A stretch of 60,000 nucleotides of DNA, from the NCBI RefSeq assembly GCF_029227915.1, contig NC_079884.1, forward strand, positions 24,368,001-24,428,000. The letters are read 5' to 3'. Source of the DNA: Hydractinia symbiolongicarpus. Its lineage: Eukaryota; Cnidaria; Hydrozoa; Anthoathecata; Hydractiniidae. This document shows, piece after piece, positions 1 to 7,556 of the stretch. The position numbers were made by a program, and so were the translations under genes. How positions within the stretch are numbered: the stretch's first letter is position 1; every line of letters begins with the position of its first letter. The notes beneath the pieces were generated by a model. The model searched no databases and was not told the DNA's origin. It saw nothing but the letters and a program-made list of their open reading frames with translations.

Positions 1-1
1 C

Positions 2-622
2 TACAAGGCAGGACCATTAACTTATCCGAAAACTTTCCAATGTGATAACGGTTCAGAATTCAAAGCAGATGTGACAAAGCTGTTGGAGAAGCATAAGGTT
101 GAAATTAAAAGTGCGACTACAAAATATAAGCATACGCACACAGCTTTTGTTGAGGCGTTGAACAAGATACTTGCGGAAAATTTATTCAAAATACAAGATG
201 CTCAAGAACTGAATGATTCGGAAAAGGTATCATCTACATGGGTTAAGCATCTGTATAAACTGATTGATATGCTAAACGATACAAAGACGCAGATGATTGG
301 TATGAAACCAAAAGATGCTATTATAATGAAAGAGGTGCCTTTGGTTAATCAAGAGAATTATCCACCTGAAGTAGAATTACCTAAAGATGGATTGTATAGA
401 TATCTACTACAACCCGGTGAAGAGCATGATGATGGGCGGAGACGGGCAACCGATAGAATATGGTCGAAAAACACATATAGATTGCGTGAGGTAATAGCGC
501 AACCTGGTAACCGTGTAATGTACTATGTTCAAGACGGACCCAGACGGGCTTTTGTAAAAGAGGAATTGATGTTAATACCTGAAGATACAGAATTACCTCC
601 TGATTATGTGCAAGGTTGGTGA
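2..622 (+). CDS. Polinton integrase (retroviral-type, rve), 5' partial
   Basis: The frame is open from the window edge to a stop at 620-622, so the gene starts upstream. A GTG at 71 is not the real start, because integrase sequence continues before it. The D-N-G-S-E-F motif near position 45-62 is the second catalytic Asp of the DDE triad. The Glu in the T-A-F-V-E-A motif, about 35 residues later, is the third. The first Asp is off the edge. After the core comes a basic and aromatic C-terminal part (from about 430) that would bind DNA or chromatin. The enzyme inserts the linear element copy into host DNA. The visible part shows no stop or frameshift, so it may be functional, although neighbouring genes are damaged. 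Confidence 0.9.
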   Translation, partial: YKAGPLTYPKTFQCDNGSEFKADVTKLLEKHKVEIKSATTKYKHTHTAFVEALNKILAENLFKIQDAQELNDSEKVSSTWVKHLYKLIDMLNDTKTQMIGMKPKDAIIMKEVPLVNQENYPPEVELPKDGLYRYLLQPGEEHDDGRRRATDRIWSKNTYRLREVIAQPGNRVMYYVQDGPRRAFVKEELMLIPEDTELPPDYVQGW

Positions 623-831
623 AAAAGGGGACGATACATAAAAAGTATCTTTACCTGTTTCTGGTAAAGATGATTGTGCCGGGGATCGCGCGGGGCGGTC
701 GGCAGATAGGGCCGCTATGGCTCAGTCTTGGGGGACGATCGCGCCACATAATGTCACAAACCGCCTTACTTTCAAATATTAATTTTTCAAATAGCACACG
801 AAATATGCGAGTGGTGTACATGCGCATATCA

Positions 832-1425
832 CTAACCTTGTTCCTGATTTACCGTCTTTCTGAGGCTTTGGACCTCGGCCATTAGACTTTTTTCAAACTG
901 GTTGCGCGTTTCGCTCTCCATCTTTCTGTCGGTTTTCGTAATTTTGTCCAGAGCTTCGTAGTATATACCGCACAGGGTTTGAAATTCAATGTGACTAATG
1001 TCATCATTATTCAGGGCCCGCGAGAAGGAGTTTTTAAATACGGCGATGGCAGACGTCGCAACATCATATAATTTCATGACTTTATCAAGTTTGCTCCGAT
1101 ATCTTTTAATCAAGGCCATGATAATGCCAGTGGAAATAGAGCCAGATAGGGCCACACCACCCAGTCCGACGGAAGCGGGGATTCCGATGAGTGTGGCGCC
1201 GGTTACCACCGAACCTATGCCCGAAGCGATGGTTAGGGCCGTGGCGCTGGCATTTAAAAGCACTAATCGGTGTAATGCCTTGTTATATTTCTCATACTTT
1301 GTGTTGAATTTGTTTTTTAATTTTATAAGCTCCTCAAGTTGAGAGTTCACGGTATTAGTATTAAACTTGTCCCGCTCGTTCGAATACTCGGGAGCCGTGG
1401 GTAGCTTCGGATAAATCTCTGCCAT
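832..1425 (-). CDS. Polinton membrane protein, 197 aa
   Basis: The protein has a polar N-terminus with a heptad-like helix (residues about 25-55). Next comes a long Gly/Ala/Ser-rich hydrophobic region (about 55-105, with G-I-G-S-V-V-T-G), then a basic helix and a second polar helical domain ending in a charged segment. The layout resembles a membrane-permeabilising or virion membrane protein; that role is inference. From memory, proteins with this glycine-rich hairpin recur in animal Polintons. It lies head to tail with a shorter paralogue at 1449-1922, only 23 bp away. It is intact, and the ATG at 1425 is the only early Met. The plus-strand frame at 998-1342 is a shadow of this gene. Confidence 0.65.
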   Translation of the reverse strand: MAEIYPKLPTAPEYSNERDKFNTNTVNSQLEELIKLKNKFNTKYEKYNKALHRLVLLNASATALTIASGIGSVVTGATLIGIPASVGLGGVALSGSISTGIIMALIKRYRSKLDKVMKLYDVATSAIAVFKNSFSRALNNDDISHIEFQTLCGIYYEALDKITKTDRKMESETRNQFEKSLMAEVQSLRKTVNQEQG

Positions 1426-1448
1426 TGGTTACTACAAAGAAAAAAACT

Positions 1449-1922
1449 TTACTCTAAATAACCCATATCTAGTTTATCCAGATCCTTGAGAGTTCTGTGA
1501 TATGTATCACACAAACTTTCAAAATCGGCTCTACAGATGTACCGGCCGTTTGGTAGCGTTTTATCGAACACATCGATGGCATTTTGTACAACGTGACATG
1601 AGGCTCTGACTTTGTTAAGTTTCTCCCGATACCTCTTAATCGATGCTACGATAATGGCACGGGAAACGGAGCTGGATAGGCATATACCGGAAAGTCCTAT
1701 AGAATTCCTAAAATTTCTAATAATGGTAGCGGTAGCTGCAATCGAACTGGTAACGGCTAAGGTTTCCAAGATTATGCGCGAAATCACTAATCGGTTTAGC
1801 GCTTTGTCGTATTTGTATATCCTGTCATGAAACTTACCTCGTAATTTCAGAAGCTCCTCAAGTTGGGAATTGGATATATCTGTTTTAAACGCTTCTTCTC
1901 TGGTACTAGAACGCTCTGCCAT
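1449..1922 (-). CDS. Polinton membrane protein paralogue, 157 aa
   Basis: This shares its design with the 832-1425 gene: a polar N-terminus containing the S-Q-L-E-E-L-L-K-L motif, a Y-K-A-L-R-L-V-like helix, a hydrophobic stretch, a basic K-R-Y-R-K-L motif and a helical C-terminal region. It stops about 30 residues earlier (after D-M-G-Y-L-E), so it lacks the charged tail. The hydrophobic core has lost most of the glycines of its neighbour. The two genes are most simply a tandem duplication with divergence. It is divergently transcribed from the coiled-coil gene at 1963 with a 40-bp gap, so the two probably share a promoter. Function is unknown; a membrane role is inferred from composition. 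Confidence 0.6.
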   Translation of the reverse strand: MAERSSTREEAFKTDISNSQLEELLKLRGKFHDRIYKYDKALNRLVISRIILETLAVTSSIAATATIIRNFRNSIGLSGICLSSSVSRAIIVASIKRYREKLNKVRASCHVVQNAIDVFDKTLPNGRYICRADFESLCDTYHRTLKDLDKLDMGYLE

Positions 1923-1925
1923 TTC

Positions 1926-1937
1926 TATTATATTAGG
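1926..1937. promoter_or_regulatory. Shared motif in divergent promoter
   Basis: On the minus strand the motif CTAATATAATA ends 4 bases before the start codon of the 1449-1922 gene. The same 11-mer abuts the start codon of the 3136-3675 gene at 3676-3686. Both sit in 38-40 bp gaps between divergent genes. It is a plausible core promoter or leader element of the transposon; the function is inference. Confidence 0.35.
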
Positions 1938-1962
1938 AAAAAACTATCCTCTAAATAAAATA

Positions 1963-2838
1963 ATGGCGGACATTGATATTGATCCGTTTGGTGAACATGG
2001 TCGAACCGATGAGGGTCCCGATGAAACCACGCCCCTGGTACCGAAGGAACGCACACGGGTACAGATACACACACCTGATGAAAAGGAGACATCATTCGGA
2101 GGAGGCTCCACTCAACGTACCAGAGTTTTGCGGGAAATGGTTGATGTGTTGTATGATAGATTATCTGAAGGATCCCTGTCAAAACCTGAGGTGCTACATA
2201 CAGACCTTTTTGAAATTAAGGATGGTGAATTATACTACAGAGATAAAAACGAACCTTTGACAAACAATGGAAGACTAAGGGCCACCGGTACTATATCAGA
2301 TATATTAGGCAAGAGAAGGCTGCGTAATTTAGGCTTTGACATACCAAAAGGTAAGATTACAGCCCGACAAGCTGCTAAGCTAAACAAAATACAAGAAGAA
2401 TTACCCTCGTCATCTAAAATAACAACAGCAAGTGATGTAGAATTAGAAGCTATATCCGGGGATGTGGTAAACAGTACGGAAGATTTAATTTCATTGGTCA
2501 AACAATCTGTAGACCATGAAGCAACCCAGACCGGTGATCTATTTGAATATCCTATGCGTGAATTGCTAGGATTGGATAGATCGTTGAGAAACATAAGAGG
2601 AAGTCTTCAGGATGAAGTTGCAAAAAAGGTTCAGCTCGAACAGCATATTGACAGAGAAAAAAACAAGTTGGAAGAGATGAAAAACACACCAAATATGACC
2701 GAAGAACAACAAAATGAAGCGAAAGAAAGGTTGAAAGGTTTGCAAAATGAGTTGAAAGGCCGGCAAGAGATTATCGATATTCTCAAAGGTAAACTTAACA
2801 GTCAAATAAAAAGCATCAGGGTAGCATCAGCTTTTTAA
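1963..2838 (+). CDS. Polinton coiled-coil protein, probably C-terminally truncated
   Basis: The frame is open from 1870, but the ATG at 1963 is preferred because it leaves a 40-bp intergenic gap and avoids overlap with the divergent gene. The 291-aa product has an acidic N-terminus with a P-L-V-P motif, a mixed middle domain, and a strong coiled coil from about residue 205 to 285 (repeated Lys/Glu/Gln heptads). Members of this Polinton family, as I recall them, carry a further C-terminal segment with a hydrophobic anchor. Here the protein ends abruptly after the coiled coil, within the 23 bp that overlap the end of the capsid-like fragment on the other strand. The tail therefore looks deleted. 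Role unknown; structural or scaffolding function is a guess. Confidence 0.6.
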   Translation: MADIDIDPFGEHGRTDEGPDETTPLVPKERTRVQIHTPDEKETSFGGGSTQRTRVLREMVDVLYDRLSEGSLSKPEVLHTDLFEIKDGELYYRDKNEPLTNNGRLRATGTISDILGKRRLRNLGFDIPKGKITARQAAKLNKIQEELPSSSKITTASDVELEAISGDVVNSTEDLISLVKQSVDHEATQTGDLFEYPMRELLGLDRSLRNIRGSLQDEVAKKVQLEQHIDREKNKLEEMKNTPNMTEEQQNEAKERLKGLQNELKGRQEIIDILKGKLNSQIKSIRVASAF

Positions 2839-3094
2839 CAATTGCCCTCCCGATGTTAGAGACCAATGTTCTCTTCGTGTCGGCTTTTGACTCGAGATCA
2901 ATGTCGAAACTTAGTTTCGAAGTACCCGGAACAATGACATCATCGTTACCTAAATTAGGGAACCTAATCAGGAGTAACTGGTTCTGATCAATCTCACTTG
3001 GGTTGTGAGTGACAATTACTTTTTGATGCGTTCCTTTTACGCCATGTGCGATTCTAAGTGAGCGTTCTGGGTTTAACTTTTTCCCGTATTCCAT
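2816..3094 (-). pseudogene. N-terminal fragment of Polinton major capsid-like gene
   Basis: The frame codes for only 92 residues. The N-terminal part (R-F-P-N-L-G-N-D-D-V-I-V-P-G-T and S-N-I-G-R-A-I-V-K-K motifs) matches, from memory, the start of the Polinton protein regarded as the major capsid protein, a double jelly-roll of several hundred residues. The reading frame ends with a stop immediately after the I-V-K-K motif, in the last codons of the convergent coiled-coil gene, so more than three quarters of the gene is absent. It cannot build a capsid as it stands. The start at 3094 is supported by a short leader after the neighbouring gene. Confidence 0.65.
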
Positions 3095-3135
3095 GCTATT
3101 CCATATTACTTTTATTTTATTTTACTTTAATTCGG

Positions 3136-3675
3136 TTAATGCTGGCTATATGTATCTCTTATGTGTAGTGTAACTGTTGTCTTCATACCATCCTTCAAGA
3201 TCTTACCATTTTGACCCGTGACTCTCAAGGTGAGTGATTGAAGGAAACCGTTCTTTAGTTTCTTATATTGTGGCTTTTTTGGTTCAATATGTGTAAAATC
3301 ACCATACTCGGATATATGATATGTTAGCAGGTTGTTACTATATCTACCATCTATAAGATTTAATGAATTATCCAATTCATTAAGATTTAAATGTAGTTCA
3401 GTTATGCCGGTTAGATTGATTGTTTTGATTACTTGAGGGTTTTTGATTAATAGTGTGACATCACCCGCTAAAGATGCGTTCAACTCCCTGCCGGTGTATT
3501 TTCCTTTCATTATAAACGTTTTATCGGTCACTTTTAGTGGAGCTGTTAATTCATATGTGACATTGTCCGAAAACGCCTCCACGATCGCAACCTCTTTTGC
3601 ACCATGCGGGTTGGTGATCGGGCGATACAAATAGATTGTCTTTTCACTATTTACGTCCTTTATTGTGATATACAT
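3136..3675 (-). CDS. Conserved Polinton protein, 179 aa, beta-rich
   Basis: An uninterrupted frame starts at the ATG directly next to the CTAATATAATA motif. The sequence is dominated by alternating hydrophobic residues typical of beta strands (Y-I-T-I-K-D-V at the start, then L-T-L-R-V-T-G and V-T-L-H-I-R at the end). It has an L-N-E-L-D-N-S motif in the middle and no membrane segment. I recognise it as a protein that recurs next to capsid genes in cnidarian and other animal Polintons. Its biochemical role is not known to me; a virion structural or fibre-like role is a guess. Length looks normal, so this gene appears intact, unlike its downstream neighbour at 2816-3094. Confidence 0.65.
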   Translation of the reverse strand: MYITIKDVNSEKTIYLYRPITNPHGAKEVAIVEAFSDNVTYELTAPLKVTDKTFIMKGKYTGRELNASLAGDVTLLIKNPQVIKTINLTGITELHLNLNELDNSLNLIDGRYSNNLLTYHISEYGDFTHIEPKKPQYKKLKNGFLQSLTLRVTGQNGKILKDGMKTTVTLHIRDTYSQH

Positions 3676-3686
3676 TATTATATTAG
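3676..3686. promoter_or_regulatory. Second copy of the start-adjacent motif
   Basis: The minus-strand motif CTAATATAATA directly abuts the ATG of the 3136-3675 gene, within a 38-bp divergent intergenic gap shared with the 3714-4859 gene. It is identical to the copy at 1926-1936. Confidence 0.35.
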
Positions 3687-3713
3687 AGATTGTGAATATA
3701 TTTAAATCAAAGA

Positions 3714-4859
3714 ATGGATGACATTTTCAAATATAACCCGAATGCGGCATATAAGCCAAATGGGGGGCTGGATCTTCAAATATTGGGTGCTAGGGATCTA
3801 TACAAACAGACCATTATTGTGTCCGAAAATGGCTCTTTCCCCGCTTCCTTTCCTAATATTTTTACCAATTATGAACTTAGTCAAAACGCGCAACGTATGA
3901 GAATTTGGAATGAGCAACCTTTTAGACTATGGCAAACCCAGCTAAATTTTGCCACTTGGTGCGCTTCAAGTGCCTGTGGGGTAAGTTCCGAACACCTGAA
4001 GGAAGGTAGATCTATGGTCAGGTCAATATATCGTTTTCATGTGTATTATCACATTAGACGAATCATTAAGCGCCTACAGACACCTCTACCCTTTGAGGAT
4101 AGTTTTAATCAATATGATAATCCTTATTCAAATGAGGAATTTCTAAAAATCTGTGGTGAGTATGATGTTGATTCCAACCCCATGAAATACAGAGGTCAGT
4201 ACTTTTTCAGTTCATATCAAAAAAGACGTAAAGACTATCCAACTCCCGGGTTGAGTTATTTCACTAACGACTCCATGACGCGGTGGATTGTGGAAAAATC
4301 CGATGGATTTACAAAAACGGGCCTTGTGAAGATCTCAAGCAGTGTTAGGGCCTATGCCTATCTTGTTCTTAGTTCTCAGGCCTCAGCACGCTCCTCCATC
4401 CTTGGTAATGATTCAAGTGCTCTGACCGCCCAAAGAGTTTTTATGAATAACCTTGAAGACATTGTTAACCGTAGGGTTGATATTCAGGAGGACATTAAAC
4501 GTTATCAGGATACGTTAAACTACGCTTCAAGTAAGATTGATTATTCGGTTGGACAAGGTATTTATATGTTACCTAGTGACATGAATCTCAAAATTAAAAC
4601 AGGGGTGGTAGGTTACAACAACAAGATTTTGATATCGGGTGAAGATCTGACCATTGGGATTAATCTAAAGGTTAATGTTATTGAAAAAACAGCTGAATCA
4701 CATAAAAAGATTCCTGATAGGACATCCAGTCCTATTCCTATTCCTGGGACCTCCGGTCCTGATAAACACATTACTGATAAACATATTACTGATAAACACA
4801 TTACTGCTCTTGTGATTGTTATGACAACAGGTTATTTCATATGGTATTTGTTTAGATAA
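3714..4859 (+). CDS. Conserved Polinton protein, 381 aa, tail-anchored
   Basis: An intact frame begins at the ATG in the divergent gap. The N-terminal half contains the L-W-Q-T-Q-L-N-F-A-x-W-C motif (residues about 72-84) and an aromatic-rich R-F-H-V-Y-Y-H segment. The second half has an S-V-R-A-Y-A-Y-L motif, a helical stretch and a P-S-D-M-N-L-K motif. These are the signature blocks of a family I recall from many animal Polintons; its function is not established to my knowledge. The C-terminus has a Pro/Ser linker, three copies of the pentapeptide D-K-H-I-T (15-bp repeats at 4761-4805) and a single hydrophobic helix followed by a basic end. That suggests a tail-anchored membrane protein. 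It is the last gene before the element end. Confidence 0.7.
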   Translation: MDDIFKYNPNAAYKPNGGLDLQILGARDLYKQTIIVSENGSFPASFPNIFTNYELSQNAQRMRIWNEQPFRLWQTQLNFATWCASSACGVSSEHLKEGRSMVRSIYRFHVYYHIRRIIKRLQTPLPFEDSFNQYDNPYSNEEFLKICGEYDVDSNPMKYRGQYFFSSYQKRRKDYPTPGLSYFTNDSMTRWIVEKSDGFTKTGLVKISSSVRAYAYLVLSSQASARSSILGNDSSALTAQRVFMNNLEDIVNRRVDIQEDIKRYQDTLNYASSKIDYSVGQGIYMLPSDMNLKIKTGVVGYNNKILISGEDLTIGINLKVNVIEKTAESHKKIPDRTSSPIPIPGTSGPDKHITDKHITDKHITALVIVMTTGYFIWYLFR

Positions 4860-4878
4860 AGAATGACGTCAATTAAAT

Positions 4879-5024
4879 GTCAATCAAACAAGAATAACAA
4901 TAGAGAAACAATGCATTCCTTACATACCAAATATCCTTAGCAACGGCTACTTTCGTTTTGACTTTTTCTTATGTAAACAACTTTCTGGTATGTAAAATCC
5001 TATTGTTATAAGCGTTTGATTGAC
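4879..5024. repeat. Large imperfect palindrome at Polinton end
   Basis: Three blocks recur in inverted order: GTCAATCAAAC (4879-4889) with GTTTGATTGAC (5014-5024), TAACAATAG with CTATTGTTA, and TTACATACCA with TGGTATGTAA. Together they make a hairpin of about 146 nt with a 55-nt centre. It begins 19 bp after the stop codon of the last gene. Confidence 0.8.
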
Positions 5025-5139
5025 AGATGGTTTTACAAGATAACAAAAACTGCTTGCGTGTTGTTATTTATTTATGTTTTATTATCATTGATGGTATTAC
5101 TACGTACGCCAGAGGCCATTATAATTTATAGGACACAAC

Positions 5140-5200
5140 GGGGGAGGGTGGGGAGGGACCCATGGGACGGGGAGGGGGTGGGGGAGGGAGGGGGTTTTGG
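5140..5200 (+). other. G-run tract, quadruplex-prone
   Basis: About ten runs of three to five G residues occur in 60 bases, in an otherwise A+T-rich region. It lies between the palindrome and the tandem repeat at the end of the Polinton. The composition is visible; quadruplex formation is inference. Confidence 0.75.
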
Positions 5201-5206
5201 ACAGAT

Positions 5207-5228
5207 ATTATAGAGCATGCTCTATAAT
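5207..5228. repeat. Perfect 22-bp palindrome
   Basis: ATTATAGAGCA followed by its exact reverse complement, with no spacer. It marks the start of the 74-bp tandem array. Confidence 0.85.
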
Positions 5229-5466
5229 TTAACGTAAAGTGGTAAAGTGCTAACGGATTTTATTGACTCCTCTATCGTTGATTTAACGTGGATGGTCTAT
5301 AATTTGACGTGGAATGGTAAAGTGCTCATGGATTTATTGACTCCTCTATCGTTGATTTAACGTGGATGGTCTATAATTTGACGTGGAATGGTAAAGTGCT
5401 CATGGATTTATTGACTCCTCTATCGTTGATTTAACGTGGATGGTCTATAATTTGACGTGGAGTGGC
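5221..5466 (+). repeat. 74-bp tandem repeat, 3.3 copies
   Basis: Units begin with TCTATAATTT at 5221, 5296, 5370 and 5444. Copies 2 and 3 are nearly identical and copy 1 is more divergent. Each unit holds two related half-motifs (TTTAACGTGGATGG and TTTGACGTGGAATGG). Probably subterminal or terminal repeats of the Polinton. Confidence 0.9.
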
Positions 5467-6179
5467 ACAACATATCAATCGCTGTCCTATGATCCGTATT
5501 TTCCTATCTCTTATGGATACTAAAAATCTAAACCTATATAATAGTAAATTTTAAAAATTGTTAAAATATTACAATAAAAAAGCAATGTCGAAACTAGATT
5601 TAGTTTTTGTGAATAGGTCCACATCATTCTCAAACCCAAAAAGCAGGTTGTTGAATGTCGAAGATATAACTTTTTGAACGACTTTTTGCAGACGTCTCTT
5701 CAGGATGATTATTTATCCTTGCCGATCGAGATGATGCAAAATCTGGTAATGGATCTTCTTTTAAGCAATAATTGCACATGGTCTTATTTGTCAATATAAC
5801 AAAGCCACATCATTATGACTTATTAGAGCGTCATTATCACTCTTAAGTGGTGACATTTATTAAAGAGACCACAAAAATGCATGAACCAAGCCAAAATAGC
5901 TTACTCTTAAGAAACAAGTCAGGCTAAAACAGCGTGTTCTACTTGTAGAAATTTTTACTTTATATGTTCGTCGTATATCAGATGGTCTACTGAATATTTT
6001 CAGATGTCCAATAAAGCCATCCACATCTGATTGTTGCTATGCGCTACAATAGTTTACTAAAGTGGATTATTGTATTAGAAAATAATGAACACAGTGAATT
6101 ATTAGTTAGTAAAAACTTTTAAAGAAATAATGATCAACGTTGTGAAGATTTGCGAGCAGGTAATATACAATTAAACACA

Positions 6180-6248
6180 ATGAAATACGCAGGTAAAGTC
6201 AATCCATTTTCAGCTCCTGGTCTTGTTGCTGTTCTCTTTGTTATACTG
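6180..6248 (+). CDS. Possible first coding exon, 23 aa
   Basis: An ATG opens a 23-codon frame that turns hydrophobic (G-L-V-A-V-L-F-V-I-L) and ends at a good donor (CTG|GTATGT). A possible acceptor lies at 6371 (TGTACAG). This could be a signal-anchor exon of a gene I cannot follow further, or chance. No downstream partner exon is recognised. Confidence 0.15.
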
Positions 6249-6966
6249 GTATGTTTCTTTTTGTTATCATAACAATCGGTTCTCCTGAGCTGGTGTGTTG
6301 TCTGGTTTGAGAAAGATTAAGACATGTGTGTGTCATATAATGTTTTTACTCATAACTAATTTATATGTACAGGTTGGTTCACGTATATATATATATACAA
6401 GTTGTCTCGCCTACCCAATATACAATAATACAACAGGTGTCCCGCTGGAGAACTTATAGCCTGAAAAGTAATAAAATAAAAAATAAAAAACGCCTTTCGC
6501 GCCTCTCTGTGATCTGTCTTAAAATTAGAAATCTTGGAGATCGAAAATCCCCGCAAATTTAAAGATTATGTGTCGCGAAAATAATATTTGCTTCTGCAAA
6601 TCGCAATAATATAAATCGCAAGATTTTAAATTTTTGAATTTTGATAACATTTTGCATGACTTCCTATTTATATTACTATTTTTTTATTACTAAAATGTTT
6701 TATCACTAAAATTATTTTCCCACTGAAAAAAGTGATTCAAAGAGTTTGTCTGCGTTGCCGTGCGGGACATCGCATTTAGATGAGGCGATCTCGAAATCGC
6801 TTTAACTTTAAAAAAATTCAGGCTACATTCCAAAAAAACGTTTTAGAGTGCCCAAATGTCATGGGATTTCGAGATGTATCATTCTCATAATGTAACCAGG
6901 ATCACCCGCCCTGCAGGTGGCAGGTAATAAAAGCGTTAAAATTTTGATAACCATGGATAACGCAAA

Positions 6967-7056
6967 AACTACCGAACAAAAAAATACTCCTTGTTAAACT
7001 ACGGAAGGAAAAAATTCTCCTTGTTAAACTACTGAACAAGAAAATTCTCCTTGTTA
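6967..7056 (+). repeat. 30-bp tandem repeat, 3 copies
   Basis: Three consecutive 30-bp units of the pattern AACTACNGAA...CTCCTTGTTA, differing at a few positions. Confidence 0.85.
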
Positions 7057-7137
7057 AGCATTCACAAAAAGATAAATCACAGAAACTCTAATTTATTAAT
7101 TTTCTATTATTGATATCGCTCGTCCAAACGTGGAAGT

Positions 7138-7363
7138 TGTTAACTAGGAATATATATATATGTAAGACTAACCTGTAGGTTGTCTTCGCAATAGTTCTGT
7201 CTGTGTATAACGCAACGCTAAATTAGTGTGATTGATTCAACTCAACACTATTGAACACCACTTTTACTAAACACAACGAATTACCAATGATACTGGTTCA
7301 ACACAATTAAAACCCCACCACCAAGTGATTCTTATTAGTAATTGCCTAGATAGAAGATCAACA
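7138..7363 (-). repeat. LTR of copia-like element (3' LTR)
   Basis: Read on the minus strand the block starts TGTTGATC and ends TTAACA, giving the TG...CA ends of an LTR. It directly follows a purine-rich tract (minus-strand AGAAAGAAAATAGAGGGAG, 7366-7384) that fits a polypurine tract, and lies downstream of the pol remnant. An ATATATATATA box is inside. No second copy is visible at the other end of the element. Confidence 0.65.
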
Positions 7364-7556
7364 ATCTCCCTCTATTTTCTTTCTGTTTGGCGTTCAGTTG
7401 GTTATTCGAATGTGAGAGGATTTTATAGCGACTCTCCGTATGATTACTTATGTGGAATTTAAAAATAAAAATTCTAAAAGATAAAAACTAAAAGAAAACT
7501 TTAATTTTTGAACACAATATTCAAATCTTCATAACTAAACATTCAATTGGTCACTA

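Larger units (their letters stand above)
1..5466. mobile_element. Polinton/Maverick element, terminal part
   Basis: Closely packed intronless genes on both strands begin with a retroviral-type integrase. They continue with several protein families that, from memory, recur together in animal Polintons: a membrane protein pair, a coiled-coil protein, a capsid-type fragment, a beta-rich protein and a tail-anchored 381-aa protein. Coding density here far exceeds the rest of the window. Polymerase B, packaging ATPase and protease genes are not in view and would lie before position 1 if present. The right boundary is inferred from the end of the last gene (4859) and the palindrome, G-run tract and tandem repeat that follow. 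The exact terminus and target duplication cannot be fixed because the other end is outside the window. Confidence 0.8.
5467..7137. other. Noncoding A+T-rich stretch
   Basis: No long open frame or recognisable gene. One possible first exon is noted separately at 6180-6248 and a small tandem repeat at 6967-7056. The rest is unremarkable A+T-rich sequence. Confidence 0.6.

Noticed and set aside
616-885. 89-codon plus-strand frame after the integrase
   Set aside because: It overlaps the end of the integrase and the start of the membrane-protein gene, has no domain, and its composition looks like translated noncoding sequence.
998-1342. Plus-strand frame of 114 codons
   Set aside because: Exact antisense shadow of the membrane-protein gene 832-1425; hydrophobic only because the other strand is.
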